Source of the DNA: Leptotrichia buccalis C-1013-b
GTDB lineage: Bacteria; Fusobacteriota; Fusobacteriia; Fusobacteriales; Leptotrichiaceae
Assembly: GCF_000023905.1 (NCBI RefSeq)
Contig: NC_013192.1
Coordinates: 682,001-746,000 of the forward strand
Length of the DNA stretch: 64,000 nt
Reading direction: 5' to 3'
Part shown: positions 44,547 through 52,462 of the stretch, one piece after another
Position numbering within the stretch: position 1 is the stretch's first letter
How the letters are laid out: each line of letters begins with the position of its first letter
Notes under the pieces: model-generated
Seen by the model: the letters and a program-made list of their open reading frames with translations, nothing else
Database searches by the model: none
What the model was told of the DNA's origin: nothing
Translations under genes and position numbers: made by a program

Positions 44547-44972
44547 TTATTTTATTAAAATTATTATGCATCCTATATAAATAAAATTTATGAATGTGCT
44601 TGCCAGCTTATCATAGCGTGTTCCTATTCTGCGGAACTGTTTAAGCTTATTAAAAAAACATTCCACAAGATGTCTTTCCTTGTAGATATGGTAATCGCAT
44701 TCCCATTTGTTTACTGCATTTGACTTCGGAGGTATTACACATTCTCCCCCGTGTTTTCTTATGTACTCCCGAACTTCCTTTGTTCCGTATGCCTTGTCTG
44801 CCAGTATGTTGCTGTCTTTTATGCTTAGCTGCGACAATATTTTAATTGCTTGCGTACTATCATGAATCTGTCCTGCAGTAAGTTTTATGTACAGCGGATT
44901 TCCAAGTCCATCAACAACTGCATAGATCTTAGTTGTCCTTCCACCTGAGCTTCTCCCGATGTGCTGATTCAC
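44547..44972 (-). CDS. IS5-family transposase, C-terminal frame (orfB)
   Basis: The 141-residue C-terminal part of the DDE transposase. It contains KIYAVVDGLGNPLYIKLTAGQ, ADKAYGTKEVREYIRKHG with the second catalytic Asp, and the Y-R-E-like ERHLVECFFNKLKQFRRIGTRYDK segment with the catalytic Glu. Its apparent start (GTG) overlaps the orfA stop. The frames are related by a -1 shift near A-rich runs (AAAAAAGGG and CAAAAAATT), so the working enzyme is probably an orfA-orfB fusion made by slippage. Confidence 0.85.
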   Translation of the reverse strand: MNQHIGRSSGGRTTKIYAVVDGLGNPLYIKLTAGQIHDSTQAIKILSQLSIKDSNILADKAYGTKEVREYIRKHGGECVIPPKSNAVNKWECDYHIYKERHLVECFFNKLKQFRRIGTRYDKLASTFINFIYIGCIIILIK

Positions 44973-45313
44973 TTCTGAATTTTTTGCCCTTTTTTAGCTC
45001 CTGCACTGCTCTGGTGGGCTTTAACTACTGTAGAGTCAATGCTCAAGTTCTCATAGTCGGCATCTTCCCTTAAATGCTCAAATATTTTAAGCAGAGTCCC
45101 CTCGTCACGCCATTTGCAGAAACGAGAATAGACCGTCTTCCATGAACCGAAACGTTCAGGAAGGTCTCTCCAAGGTGCACCGCTGCAGGCAATCCATAGC
45201 ACAGCATTAAACATCAGGCGTAAATCCTTGCCTGGACGTCCTGTCTTAGCTTTGGGAAACATATGCTTTATTTTATTCCACTGTTCATCTGATATTTCAT
45301 ATCTTCTTTGCAT
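44969..45313 (-). CDS. IS5-family transposase, N-terminal frame (orfA)
   Basis: The 114-residue N-terminal part of the transposase. The ISDEQWNKIKHMFP opening, GRPGKDLRLMFNAVLWIACSGAPWRDLP and RFCKWRDEGTL are standard for IS5/IS427 transposases (DUF4096 region). The first catalytic Asp is in SIDSTVVKAH near the end. It terminates in a TGA that overlaps the orfB start, with A-rich runs just upstream that favour ribosomal frameshifting. Confidence 0.88.
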   Translation of the reverse strand: MQRRYEISDEQWNKIKHMFPKAKTGRPGKDLRLMFNAVLWIACSGAPWRDLPERFGSWKTVYSRFCKWRDEGTLLKIFEHLREDADYENLSIDSTVVKAHQSSAGAKKGQKIQK

Positions 45314-45454
45314 GATAGAAGCCTCCTGTGCTTTTCTTTTATTGTATCAGACTGAGAGCAATGTTTCAACTCATTGATTATGGGTATATTATTTGATAAT
45401 CATTAAAAATATTATTGATTTTGAGTTTTCAGACACGCCCTAATAAAAAAATAA

Positions 45455-45481
45455 AGGAACTGTCTTTAATTGATAGTTCCT
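45455..45481 (-). terminator. terminator of the YgjP-like gene
   Basis: AGGAACTGTC (45455-45464) pairs with GATAGTTCCT (45472-45481) with one wobble. On the minus strand it is followed by TTTATTTTTTTA, and it lies 60 bases past the stop of the gene at 45543. Confidence 0.72.
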
Positions 45482-45542
45482 GTTTTAATTTAAAGAAAAA
45501 ATATTCTTAATGTTTATAATTTTTTTTATTTTTATTGTAAAA

Positions 45543-46247
45543 TTAATAATAATGTTTAGCATTTAGCATTTTTTCAGCAATCTTGTAATTTGACATATAT
45601 CGTTCGACATAATTATAGAAACCTTTCCCGTGATTTGGATACTTCAAATGAGTTAATTCATGTAAAACTACGTATTCTATCTCAAAAGGTGTCCTTTTTA
45701 TAAGCTCCGTATTAAGAGTTATATATTTTTTTACATAATTGCACGAGCCCCATCTAGTTTTCATCGGCTTTATTGCCACTTTCTCCACATTCTGGTCCAA
45801 TATTTTCAGCCATTTTTCCATAAATTGTGGAAATAACTTTTTTGCATTTTCAAAATACCATTTTTCCATAATTTTTTTCTTTTCGTCAATATTTTCCAAA
45901 ATATTTTCATTTACTGTTAAAATTATATTCGGCTTTTTTTCATTATTTACTAAATTTACGCCATTAAAATTTCCTGTTTTCACAGTTAAATTGTATTCTT
46001 TTCCCAAAAATTTATGAATTTCGCCAGTTTTGTACTCAAAGCCCTTCTGTTTTTCCTTCACATTCTCAACTTTTTTCAAAACACTTTTTATCCAACTTTC
46101 TTTAGAACGGATAAAATTTTCAATGTAATCACGATGTAAATTCATTGGCACAGAAATATAAACTTCCATATTGGGCTTTATCCGTAAATTTATATTTTTT
46201 ACTTTTTTCCTGTGAACTTCGTATCCTAAAATTTTCTCAGTTTTCAT
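45543..46247 (-). CDS. YgjP-like zinc metallopeptidase
   Basis: A 234-residue protein of the M48/YgjP (DUF45, SprT-like) group. The N-terminal half has the LRIKPNMEVYISVP strand and the ENFIRSKESWI helix typical of the family. The zinc site is HELTHLKYPNHGKGFY near residue 190 (HExxH plus a later His), preceded by the conserved TRWGSC. No signal peptide is present, so it is cytoplasmic. Substrates are unknown. It is followed by a terminator and preceded closely by the cca gene on the same strand. Confidence 0.86.
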   Translation of the reverse strand: MKTEKILGYEVHRKKVKNINLRIKPNMEVYISVPMNLHRDYIENFIRSKESWIKSVLKKVENVKEKQKGFEYKTGEIHKFLGKEYNLTVKTGNFNGVNLVNNEKKPNIILTVNENILENIDEKKKIMEKWYFENAKKLFPQFMEKWLKILDQNVEKVAIKPMKTRWGSCNYVKKYITLNTELIKRTPFEIEYVVLHELTHLKYPNHGKGFYNYVERYMSNYKIAEKMLNAKHYY

Positions 46248-46279
46248 TTCTTATTTTAGCTATCCTTTTATACAATATT

Positions 46280-48046
46280 TCATTTTTCTGTTTTATGAAT
46301 ATGTTCCATAATCACTTTTCTTGATTTTTCTAGTACATCTTTCTGCAATTTATAAGTAACTAATTTTAATGCTTCTTCGTAGGTACACCATTTAAAATCT
46401 TCTATTTCGTGAGTTTCTACAATGACATTTTCTTCTTGCGTTATTCCTGCAAAAAATGTGACTTTTTTAATTGTATTTTCATTTGGAATGTATTTTATTT
46501 CACGTTCAAAGTTTGGAATTATTTTTATTTTTATATTAGTTTCTTCAAAAACTTCGCGGATTGCAGTTTCTTCTTTTGTTTCGTTACTTTCGATGTGTCC
46601 TTTTGGAAAGCCCCAATTTCCGTTGTGCATTTTCACAAGTAGAACTTTTTCTGTATTTTCATTAAAAACAATGGCTCCGCAGGAATTTTCATATTTAAAA
46701 TTATTTTCTAGCTTGTAGTAATTTACAACATATTTTAACAATTCTTCCTTTTCATTTTCTAATTCATCACCTAAAACAAGGTCATATAGCCTATTTTTAA
46801 CTTCTCCGATTTTTCGGTTATCAAATTTTAAATTTATAAGGTCAATTCCTGTTATATCCAAATCGTTAAACTGGAGTATTTTTCCTTGTTTTTTTATATT
46901 TTCAATTTTGTCCCAGAAATTTTTTAAAATTTGTTCATTTTCTTTTTTAGATTTTATTCCTTTTGAATTTAAATCAGCATAAAATAAATTAAATAGTCTT
47001 TTTAAATTTTTATCTTCCATTTCAATAATTAATTTTTTCAAAGTCTTGTCTGAAACATCTTCATAAATTAGCATATGATTTTTTATAATTTTTTTTACAG
47101 AGTTTATGGTTTCATTGGAAGCTTTAAGCATTCTTAATTCTTCTTCAGCAATTAATGCACTTTCCTTTTCATGCCCATAAAAATGGAAAATTCCTTTTGC
47201 ATCAATAATTTTTGCGTTGATTTTTCCCAAGTCGTGAAAAAGTGCAGCAAATCTTGTTATTAAATCGTAATCGCAAAGATGGATGACTTTTATTATGTGA
47301 TTGAATAAATCATCGGTATGAATAGGATTATTCTGGTCAAAGTTATAGGCATAACGAAATTCTGGAATTATCATTTCCAGAACCCGCAATTTTTTCATTT
47401 CAATAAGAGCCTTTTTAGCAAAATTTCCCATAAGAATTTTACTTAGTTCGTCAAAAATTCTTTCTTTTGATATTTTGGTCAAAAATTTTCGTTTGTTGCA
47501 AATAGCTTCAGCAGTTTTTTTATCCAAATTGAATCCTAATTTTGAAATAAATCGAAAAGCCCTTAAAATTCTAAGAGCGTCTTCTTCTATTCTCAGCTTT
47601 GGCTTCCCTACAAATCTTATTACTTTCCGTTTAATATCCTGCTTTCCGCCATACAAATCAACTATTCCAGTTTCCTCATTATAAGCCAGCGAATTTATCG
47701 TAAAATCCCGCCTTGACAAATCTTCTTCGATTGTCTTTACAAATTTTATTTCCTTTGGATATCTGCTATTATAAACTCCTGTTTCTTTCCGAAATTTTGC
47801 TATTTCATAACTTTTTCCATTCACTTTTATCATAAGAATTCCAAAGTGAGCTCCCATTTCCTTTGGGTTATAATCAGCAAAAATTCTTTTCAGCTCTGAA
47901 TATTCTATATCAGTTGCAAAATCATAATCACCGGGATCTTTATTTAGAATCTTATCTCTAACTGCTCCTCCGACAAGAAATCCTGTTCCGTTTTTATTCA
48001 GTTGTTTCAATATGAATTTTACATCTTTATCCAAATCAAATCGCAT
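46280..48046 (-). CDS. cca: CCA-adding tRNA nucleotidyltransferase fused to a Nudix domain
   Basis: A fusion of about 588 residues. Residues 1-140 form the class II nucleotidyltransferase head (FLVGGAVRDKIL, then GDYDFAT with the metal Asp pair, and RRDFTINSLAY). The middle carries the tRNA-binding helices (EEDALRILRAFRF) and an HD domain (ALFHDLGK, about 270). The last 140 residues are a Nudix hydrolase (GFPKGHIESNETKEET and REVFEETNI), whose box has Asn where Gly is usual. It repairs or builds tRNA 3' CCA ends; the Nudix substrate is unknown. ATG 48046 follows AAAGGA. Confidence 0.9.
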   Translation of the reverse strand: MRFDLDKDVKFILKQLNKNGTGFLVGGAVRDKILNKDPGDYDFATDIEYSELKRIFADYNPKEMGAHFGILMIKVNGKSYEIAKFRKETGVYNSRYPKEIKFVKTIEEDLSRRDFTINSLAYNEETGIVDLYGGKQDIKRKVIRFVGKPKLRIEEDALRILRAFRFISKLGFNLDKKTAEAICNKRKFLTKISKERIFDELSKILMGNFAKKALIEMKKLRVLEMIIPEFRYAYNFDQNNPIHTDDLFNHIIKVIHLCDYDLITRFAALFHDLGKINAKIIDAKGIFHFYGHEKESALIAEEELRMLKASNETINSVKKIIKNHMLIYEDVSDKTLKKLIIEMEDKNLKRLFNLFYADLNSKGIKSKKENEQILKNFWDKIENIKKQGKILQFNDLDITGIDLINLKFDNRKIGEVKNRLYDLVLGDELENEKEELLKYVVNYYKLENNFKYENSCGAIVFNENTEKVLLVKMHNGNWGFPKGHIESNETKEETAIREVFEETNIKIKIIPNFEREIKYIPNENTIKKVTFFAGITQEENVIVETHEIEDFKWCTYEEALKLVTYKLQKDVLEKSRKVIMEHIHKTEK

Positions 48047-48189
48047 TCCAAATTGTCCTTTCAATTATTTTTTTGTGCTTTTATAGAATAATTTGTTTTC
48101 AAATTTATTAATTTTTCTTTTATAAATTTACTTTAAAATATTAAGTTTGGTTATTATTTCTAATTTCATAAAATATACTAAAATCTTTT

Positions 48190-49491
48190 TTATTTTTTTC
48201 TTAATTTTGCAATATAAAATCCATCTAGATATTCATTTTTATACGAAATGTATACTCCTCCAAATTCATCTCTCACAGTTTCAATATTTTCAGGAATTAC
48301 CACTTCCAAAATTTCCAAATCCTCATATTTTTCCAAGAAATACTGAATATTATTTGTATTCTCATTTTTAGAAAACGTACAAGTGCTATAAATCATTTCT
48401 CCACCATTTTTCAAACAATTATATGCACTTTCAAATATCTTTTTTTGAAGTTTCTTCAAACTTTTTATATCATTTGCAGTCAGTTCATATATTTTCTCAG
48501 GTTTTTTACGAAGAACTCCAAGCCCACTGCAAGGCATATCCAGTAATATTTTATCAAATTTTGTATTCAAATTTTCAATTTGTGCAGCATCATTTAATTT
48601 CACTTCAAAATTGCTGTATCCATATTTATTTTTAAGTTCATTCAATAATTTCACTTTATGCTCGTGAATATCAGTAGAAGTCAGTTTTTTCGGATTAAAC
48701 AGCTGTAAAATCGCAAGAGATTTTCCGCCAGGAGCAGAGCAAGCATCAAGTACAGTTTCTCCATCTTTCACGCCTAAATTTTTCACAGCTAGATAAGATG
48801 AAGCATCCTGAATCACAACATTCCCATTCTTATAAATTTCCGTATCAAAAATATTTGCATTTGATAAATAATAAACTTCACCAACAGAAAATAAGACATC
48901 TGTCTTAATATTTTTCAGCAATTCCTCAAATTTCTCACTCGTAATTTTATTTTTATCAAATCTAACTGACAAATAACTTCTTTTTTTATAAGATTTAAGC
49001 ATTTCTAAATAATCATCAGGATAATCAATTTTCATCTTATTCACAAACCATTGCGGGTACGACAAAACAATACTTTCCCTATTGTCTTTTGGAATTTCCT
49101 CATTAAATTTTTCTTTATTTTTCAAAATCGTCTGCAAAGCTGCATTCACAAATCCAACTTGATGTGCATTCAAAATTTTTGCAATCTCTCCAGCCTCAAA
49201 AATAACTCCCGCATTATCCGATTCCATAAAAAACAGTTGTGCAACCGAAATTCTCAAAAGCTGCTTTATTTTTCGTTTTTTCACATTTCTAACACTTTTC
49301 CCAATCAGATAATCAATATAAATCAAATTTTTTATCACAATATTTACTACATTTGTAATAAACATTTTTTCTTTTTTTGTATAATTTTTTTTAGAAAAAT
49401 AGTAATTTAACTGGATATTACTGTATTTCCCATTTTGAATTTCATCCAGTAAATTTACTATGTCTAATTTTATATTCTTTTTCTTTGCCAA
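48190..49491 (-). CDS. rsmB: 16S rRNA (cytosine-5) methyltransferase (RsmB)
   Basis: RsmB methylates C967 (E. coli numbering) of 16S rRNA. The 433 residues comprise an N-terminal NusB-like helical domain (about 1-130) and a SAM-dependent catalytic domain: VLDACSAPGGKSLAI for SAM binding, DMPCSGLGVLRKKP with one cysteine and YSTCTFSKNEN with the nucleophile. QDASSYLAV is another family motif. It lies 27 bases from scrB on the same strand, which suggests a shared transcript. Confidence 0.94.
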   Translation of the reverse strand: MAKKKNIKLDIVNLLDEIQNGKYSNIQLNYYFSKKNYTKKEKMFITNVVNIVIKNLIYIDYLIGKSVRNVKKRKIKQLLRISVAQLFFMESDNAGVIFEAGEIAKILNAHQVGFVNAALQTILKNKEKFNEEIPKDNRESIVLSYPQWFVNKMKIDYPDDYLEMLKSYKKRSYLSVRFDKNKITSEKFEELLKNIKTDVLFSVGEVYYLSNANIFDTEIYKNGNVVIQDASSYLAVKNLGVKDGETVLDACSAPGGKSLAILQLFNPKKLTSTDIHEHKVKLLNELKNKYGYSNFEVKLNDAAQIENLNTKFDKILLDMPCSGLGVLRKKPEKIYELTANDIKSLKKLQKKIFESAYNCLKNGGEMIYSTCTFSKNENTNNIQYFLEKYEDLEILEVVIPENIETVRDEFGGVYISYKNEYLDGFYIAKLRKK

Positions 49492-49518
49492 TTTCTTCCT
49501 CTCTTATTTAAAAAAACT

Positions 49519-50979
49519 TTACTTCCATTCCCATTTTTCTATTTTCACATTTACATCTTTATCAGCAAATACACTTATTCTATCTGCATCTTTTTCTGGG
49601 AATATTCTTGATGAAAATACTTCCTGTCCGCTATTAATAAACACTTCCACAGAAGAATTATCCACAAAAACAGTAAGTTCCAGCTCTGAAATATTTCCAA
49701 GATAAACTTTTCTTAATCTTTTATCAGGTTGCTCACCTTTTGTTCTGTCTAATGCAAATTTTTTGTCATTGTAATCAAATTTTAAAACTGTTTCACTATT
49801 TTTACCAGTTCGTAATTTTAATCCAAAATCAGAATTAAAATCACTAAATTTAGCTTTTAATTCATAAGTTGCTCCTGTTCCAATTTTCACTTCTCCAGCT
49901 ACTTTTCCACTAAATTCAATTTTTTCTCCACGGATACTTTCCATTTCCTTTATTGGCACTTGATAAAGTTTTCCATCGATTACTTTTAATTCTCTTGGTA
50001 ATGTTAGGCAGTGAATCCATTCATTTTTTACAGTTGGAAAATCTTCCTCTTCTGGAATTCCCATCCAACCCACAATAATTCGTCGCCCTTTGTCGTCTTC
50101 CATTGACTGTGGCGCATAAAAGTCGTGTCCTCTGTCAATTTCCACAAAGTCTGATAAAATTTCAAATTCAGTTTTTTCGTAATCTAATTTTCCAAATAGA
50201 TATCCTGTCTGATATTTGTTATTGTATAAATCTCCTTCTGGCTCTAATCCTTGCGGAGAAAATACGAATAAATCCCTGATTTCTCCAGTTTTTTCATCTT
50301 TTAGCTGAAAATAGTCAGGGCATTCCCACATAAATCCAAAGTCTTTAATTTTTCCGTGATTTGCTCCTGCAATTTCTCCTTCAAATTTCCAGTCTTTTAT
50401 ATTTTCTGAACTGTAAAGAACTGCCTTTCCTTCCAAATTTTCACTTTGAATACCAATTACAGCATAAAATTTCCCGTCTTTTTTCCAAATTTTTGGATCT
50501 CTTATGTGCCGTGTATATCCATCTGGCTGATTTACAATGCTTGGCTCCCATCTCTCAAAATTTTCTCCGTCGTTGGAAACTGCTAGGCATTGGTAAGATT
50601 CTCTATTTCCTTCAGGATCTTTCACATTTCCAGTATAAAATAAATAAAGTTTTTCATCATCCACAATCGCACTTCCAGAATAAACTCCATCCTTAGAATA
50701 CCAAGTATCAGGACGCAAAGCTGTTTTCATTCTTTCCCAATGTAATAAATCACTGCTTACACTATGAGCCCAAGTTTTGTTTTTATGATTAGTTCCTAGT
50801 GGATTCCATTGATAAAACATATGGTATTTCCCTTTAAACTGCGAAAATCCATTTGGATCGTTAATTAGCCCCACAATTCCTTGAATATGATATTTTTGTC
50901 GCCAAAAATCTTTTTCAACAATTTCTTTTTTCTCTAAAATTGATTTTTCCTCATTTTCTTTAACTTTAGTAAAATCCAT
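49519..50979 (-). CDS. scrB: sucrose-6-phosphate hydrolase (GH32)
   Basis: A cytoplasmic GH32 enzyme that splits sucrose 6-phosphate after PTS uptake. The 486 residues hold the nucleophile motif NDPNGFSQF, MFYQWNP, the RDP triad (HIRDPKIW) and the acid/base motif MWECPDYF, plus the C-terminal beta sandwich that ends with VDNSSVEVFINSG. No signal peptide is seen, which argues against an extracellular levanase. The fructokinase at 8994 would use the fructose. A divergent promoter pair lies upstream. No PTS transporter or ScrR regulator is in the window. Confidence 0.93.
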   Translation of the reverse strand: MDFTKVKENEEKSILEKKEIVEKDFWRQKYHIQGIVGLINDPNGFSQFKGKYHMFYQWNPLGTNHKNKTWAHSVSSDLLHWERMKTALRPDTWYSKDGVYSGSAIVDDEKLYLFYTGNVKDPEGNRESYQCLAVSNDGENFERWEPSIVNQPDGYTRHIRDPKIWKKDGKFYAVIGIQSENLEGKAVLYSSENIKDWKFEGEIAGANHGKIKDFGFMWECPDYFQLKDEKTGEIRDLFVFSPQGLEPEGDLYNNKYQTGYLFGKLDYEKTEFEILSDFVEIDRGHDFYAPQSMEDDKGRRIIVGWMGIPEEEDFPTVKNEWIHCLTLPRELKVIDGKLYQVPIKEMESIRGEKIEFSGKVAGEVKIGTGATYELKAKFSDFNSDFGLKLRTGKNSETVLKFDYNDKKFALDRTKGEQPDKRLRKVYLGNISELELTVFVDNSSVEVFINSGQEVFSSRIFPEKDADRISVFADKDVNVKIEKWEWK

Positions 50980-51063
50980 ATTTTATCCACCTTTCCTATT
51001 ATTAAATTTCTTTTTAGTTTCATAAGATTTTATTTATAGTTCTGTATTTTTATTTTTCATTAC

Positions 51064-51092
51064 ATTTTACCATATTTTATTGCTTTTTCCAA
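51064..51092 (-). promoter_or_regulatory. promoter of scrB
   Basis: On the minus strand TTGGAA (51087-51092) and TAAAAT (51064-51069) are 17 bases apart. It nearly abuts the divergent ybaK promoter, so one site could regulate both directions. Confidence 0.6.
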
Positions 51093-51097
51093 TTAAC

Positions 51098-51126
51098 TTG
51101 ACTGAAAAATATTATTTTGTTATACT
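51098..51126 (+). promoter_or_regulatory. promoter of the ybaK-like gene
   Basis: TTGACT at 51098-51103 and TATACT at 51121-51126 with a 17-base spacer, 35 bases before the ATG. It diverges from the scrB promoter with only 5 bases between the two -35 boxes. Confidence 0.72.
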
Positions 51127-51160
51127 CGAAATAAATAAAATATAGAATGTAGGCGATAAA

Positions 51161-51661
51161 ATGAAACATAAAAAAGAAAAAATAGCTAAAACTAATGCAT
51201 TGCGGCAACTTGAGCAGCAGAAAATACCATATATTATTCACACTTATGAATGGAGCGAAGATAAAAGTGGTGGGCTTGGTGTCGCTGAGAAATTTCCTGA
51301 ATTGGCAGAAAGAGTTTTTAAGACGATTGTTCTGAAAGGAAAAAGTAAAAGTTTGTATGTTTGTGTAATTCATGGGGAAGCACATTTGGACTTGAAAAAG
51401 GTAGCGAAGGCTTGTGGAGAGAAAAATATTGATTTATTGCCGCTTTCGGAGCTGGAGAAGGAAACGGGATATATTCGTGGAGGATGTTCTCCTGTTGGAA
51501 TGAAAAAATTGTTTAAAACTTTCTTTGACAAGGAAGTGAAAAAATTTGAAAAAATAATGGTTTCAGCTGGAAGACGAGGGTTACAGATGGAAGTTGAAAC
51601 AGAAAAGCTAGTTGAGATTGTGAAAGGGACGATTGCGGATTTGACGATGGAAGAAATTTAA
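51161..51661 (+). CDS. ybaK: Cys-tRNA(Pro)/Cys-tRNA(Cys) deacylase (YbaK)
   Basis: A 166-residue trans-editing protein of the INS/YbaK superfamily that hydrolyses mischarged aminoacyl-tRNA, mainly Cys-tRNA(Pro). [31 protein letters not shown] carries the central sheet and the functional Lys, and the motif [14 protein letters not shown] is the diagnostic GG-S/C-P-G loop. The ATG has a weak AGGCGA site. It is cytoplasmic. It pairs with the acetyltransferase gene 28 bases downstream. Confidence 0.9.
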   Translation: MKHKKEKIAKTNALRQLEQQKIPYIIHTYEWSEDKSGGLGVAEKFPELAERVFKTIVLKGKSKSLYVCVIHGEAHLDLKKVAKACGEKNIDLLPLSELEKETGYIRGGCSPVGMKKLFKTFFDKEVKKFEKIMVSAGRRGLQMEVETEKLVEIVKGTIADLTMEEI

Positions 51662-51689
51662 ATTATATTATGAAAGGATAGTGATTTTT

Positions 51690-52238
51690 ATGAAAGAGAA
51701 AGTGAGAATTGGGAAAGAAGAAATTGAAAAAATGATGGAAAATAGTAGAGAAGTGATGAAATTTACTCTTGAACTTAATACAAAATATAATTCAGCACAG
51801 GAAATTGTGGAACTAATGTCAAAAATTACAGGAAAATCAGTAGATAAGAGTTTTGCATTATTTCCGCCATTTAATACAGATTATGGAAAAAACATTACTT
51901 TTGGAAAAAATGTGTTTATAAATTCTGGATGCAAGTTTCAAGATCAAGGGGGAATTACAGTAGGAGATAATGTTTTAATTGGTCATAACGTTGTTCTTGC
52001 TACATTGGATCATAATATTTGTGTAAGCAAAAGAGCGGAATTGTTTGCAGCACCGATTGTTATTGAAGATAATGTATGGATTGGGGCAAATGTTACGGTT
52101 ACTTCTGGAGTTACTATTGGGAAAGGTTCAATTGTGGCAGCTGGAGCGGTTGTCACAAAGGATGTGCCTGAGTATAGTATAGTTGGTGGAGTTCCAGCTA
52201 AAGTGATACGGGAATTGACTGAAGAAGAAAGAAAGTAA
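51690..52238 (+). CDS. maltose/galactoside O-acetyltransferase-like (hexapeptide)
   Basis: A 182-residue acetyl-CoA-dependent transferase of the LbH family. The N-terminal helical segment (Mac domain, about 1-60) is followed by left-handed beta-helix repeats (IxxG patterns). The [15 protein letters not shown] segment, and LDHN with the catalytic His, are typical of Maa/LacA. The C-terminal [20 protein letters not shown] is shared by the family. ATG 51690 follows AAAGGATA; an in-frame GTG at 51681 is too close. The acceptor sugar is not known. Confidence 0.87.
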   Translation: MKEKVRIGKEEIEKMMENSREVMKFTLELNTKYNSAQEIVELMSKITGKSVDKSFALFPPFNTDYGKNITFGKNVFINSGCKFQDQGGITVGDNVLIGHNVVLATLDHNICVSKRAELFAAPIVIEDNVWIGANVTVTSGVTIGKGSIVAAGAVVTKDVPEYSIVGGVPAKVIRELTEEERK

Positions 52239-52387
52239 AAATATCTTTTGGGAACCTTTTTTTAAAGTCGAATTTAAAAGTTGCGACTATTCTGTTCAAG
52301 CTCCTTAAAATATTTTTTTATAGTCTGATATTATAGAAACTCAAATATATAGTCAAAATTATTATTATATTTAAATATACAGTAATA

Positions 52388-52420
52388 AAAAACAGTGAAA
52401 CTTTAAATCTCACTGTTTTT
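52388..52420. terminator. bidirectional terminator between acetyltransferase and autotransporter
   Basis: AAAAACAGTGA (52388-52398) pairs perfectly with TCACTGTTTTT (52410-52420) over an 11-base loop. The A and T arms serve both converging genes. Confidence 0.8.
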
Positions 52421-52462
52421 ATTTTTACAAATTAATTTTTTAGCTTTTGTTTATGATTAAAA

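Larger units (their letters stand above)
44496..45440 (-). mobile_element. IS5-family insertion sequence (IS427-like)
   Basis: A 945-base element with long terminal inverted repeats: 44 bp at each end with one mismatch, outer bases GGGCGTGTCTGAAAACTC. TA flanks both ends (44494-44495 and 45441-45442), as expected for this group. It carries two overlapping transposase frames on the minus strand, orfA (44969-45313) and orfB (44547-44972). Both frames and both ends look intact, so the element may be active. Confidence 0.9.

Noticed and set aside
46409-46718. Plus-strand ORFs opposite the Nudix domain
   Set aside because: Phe/Ser/Cys-rich antisense translations without start signals.
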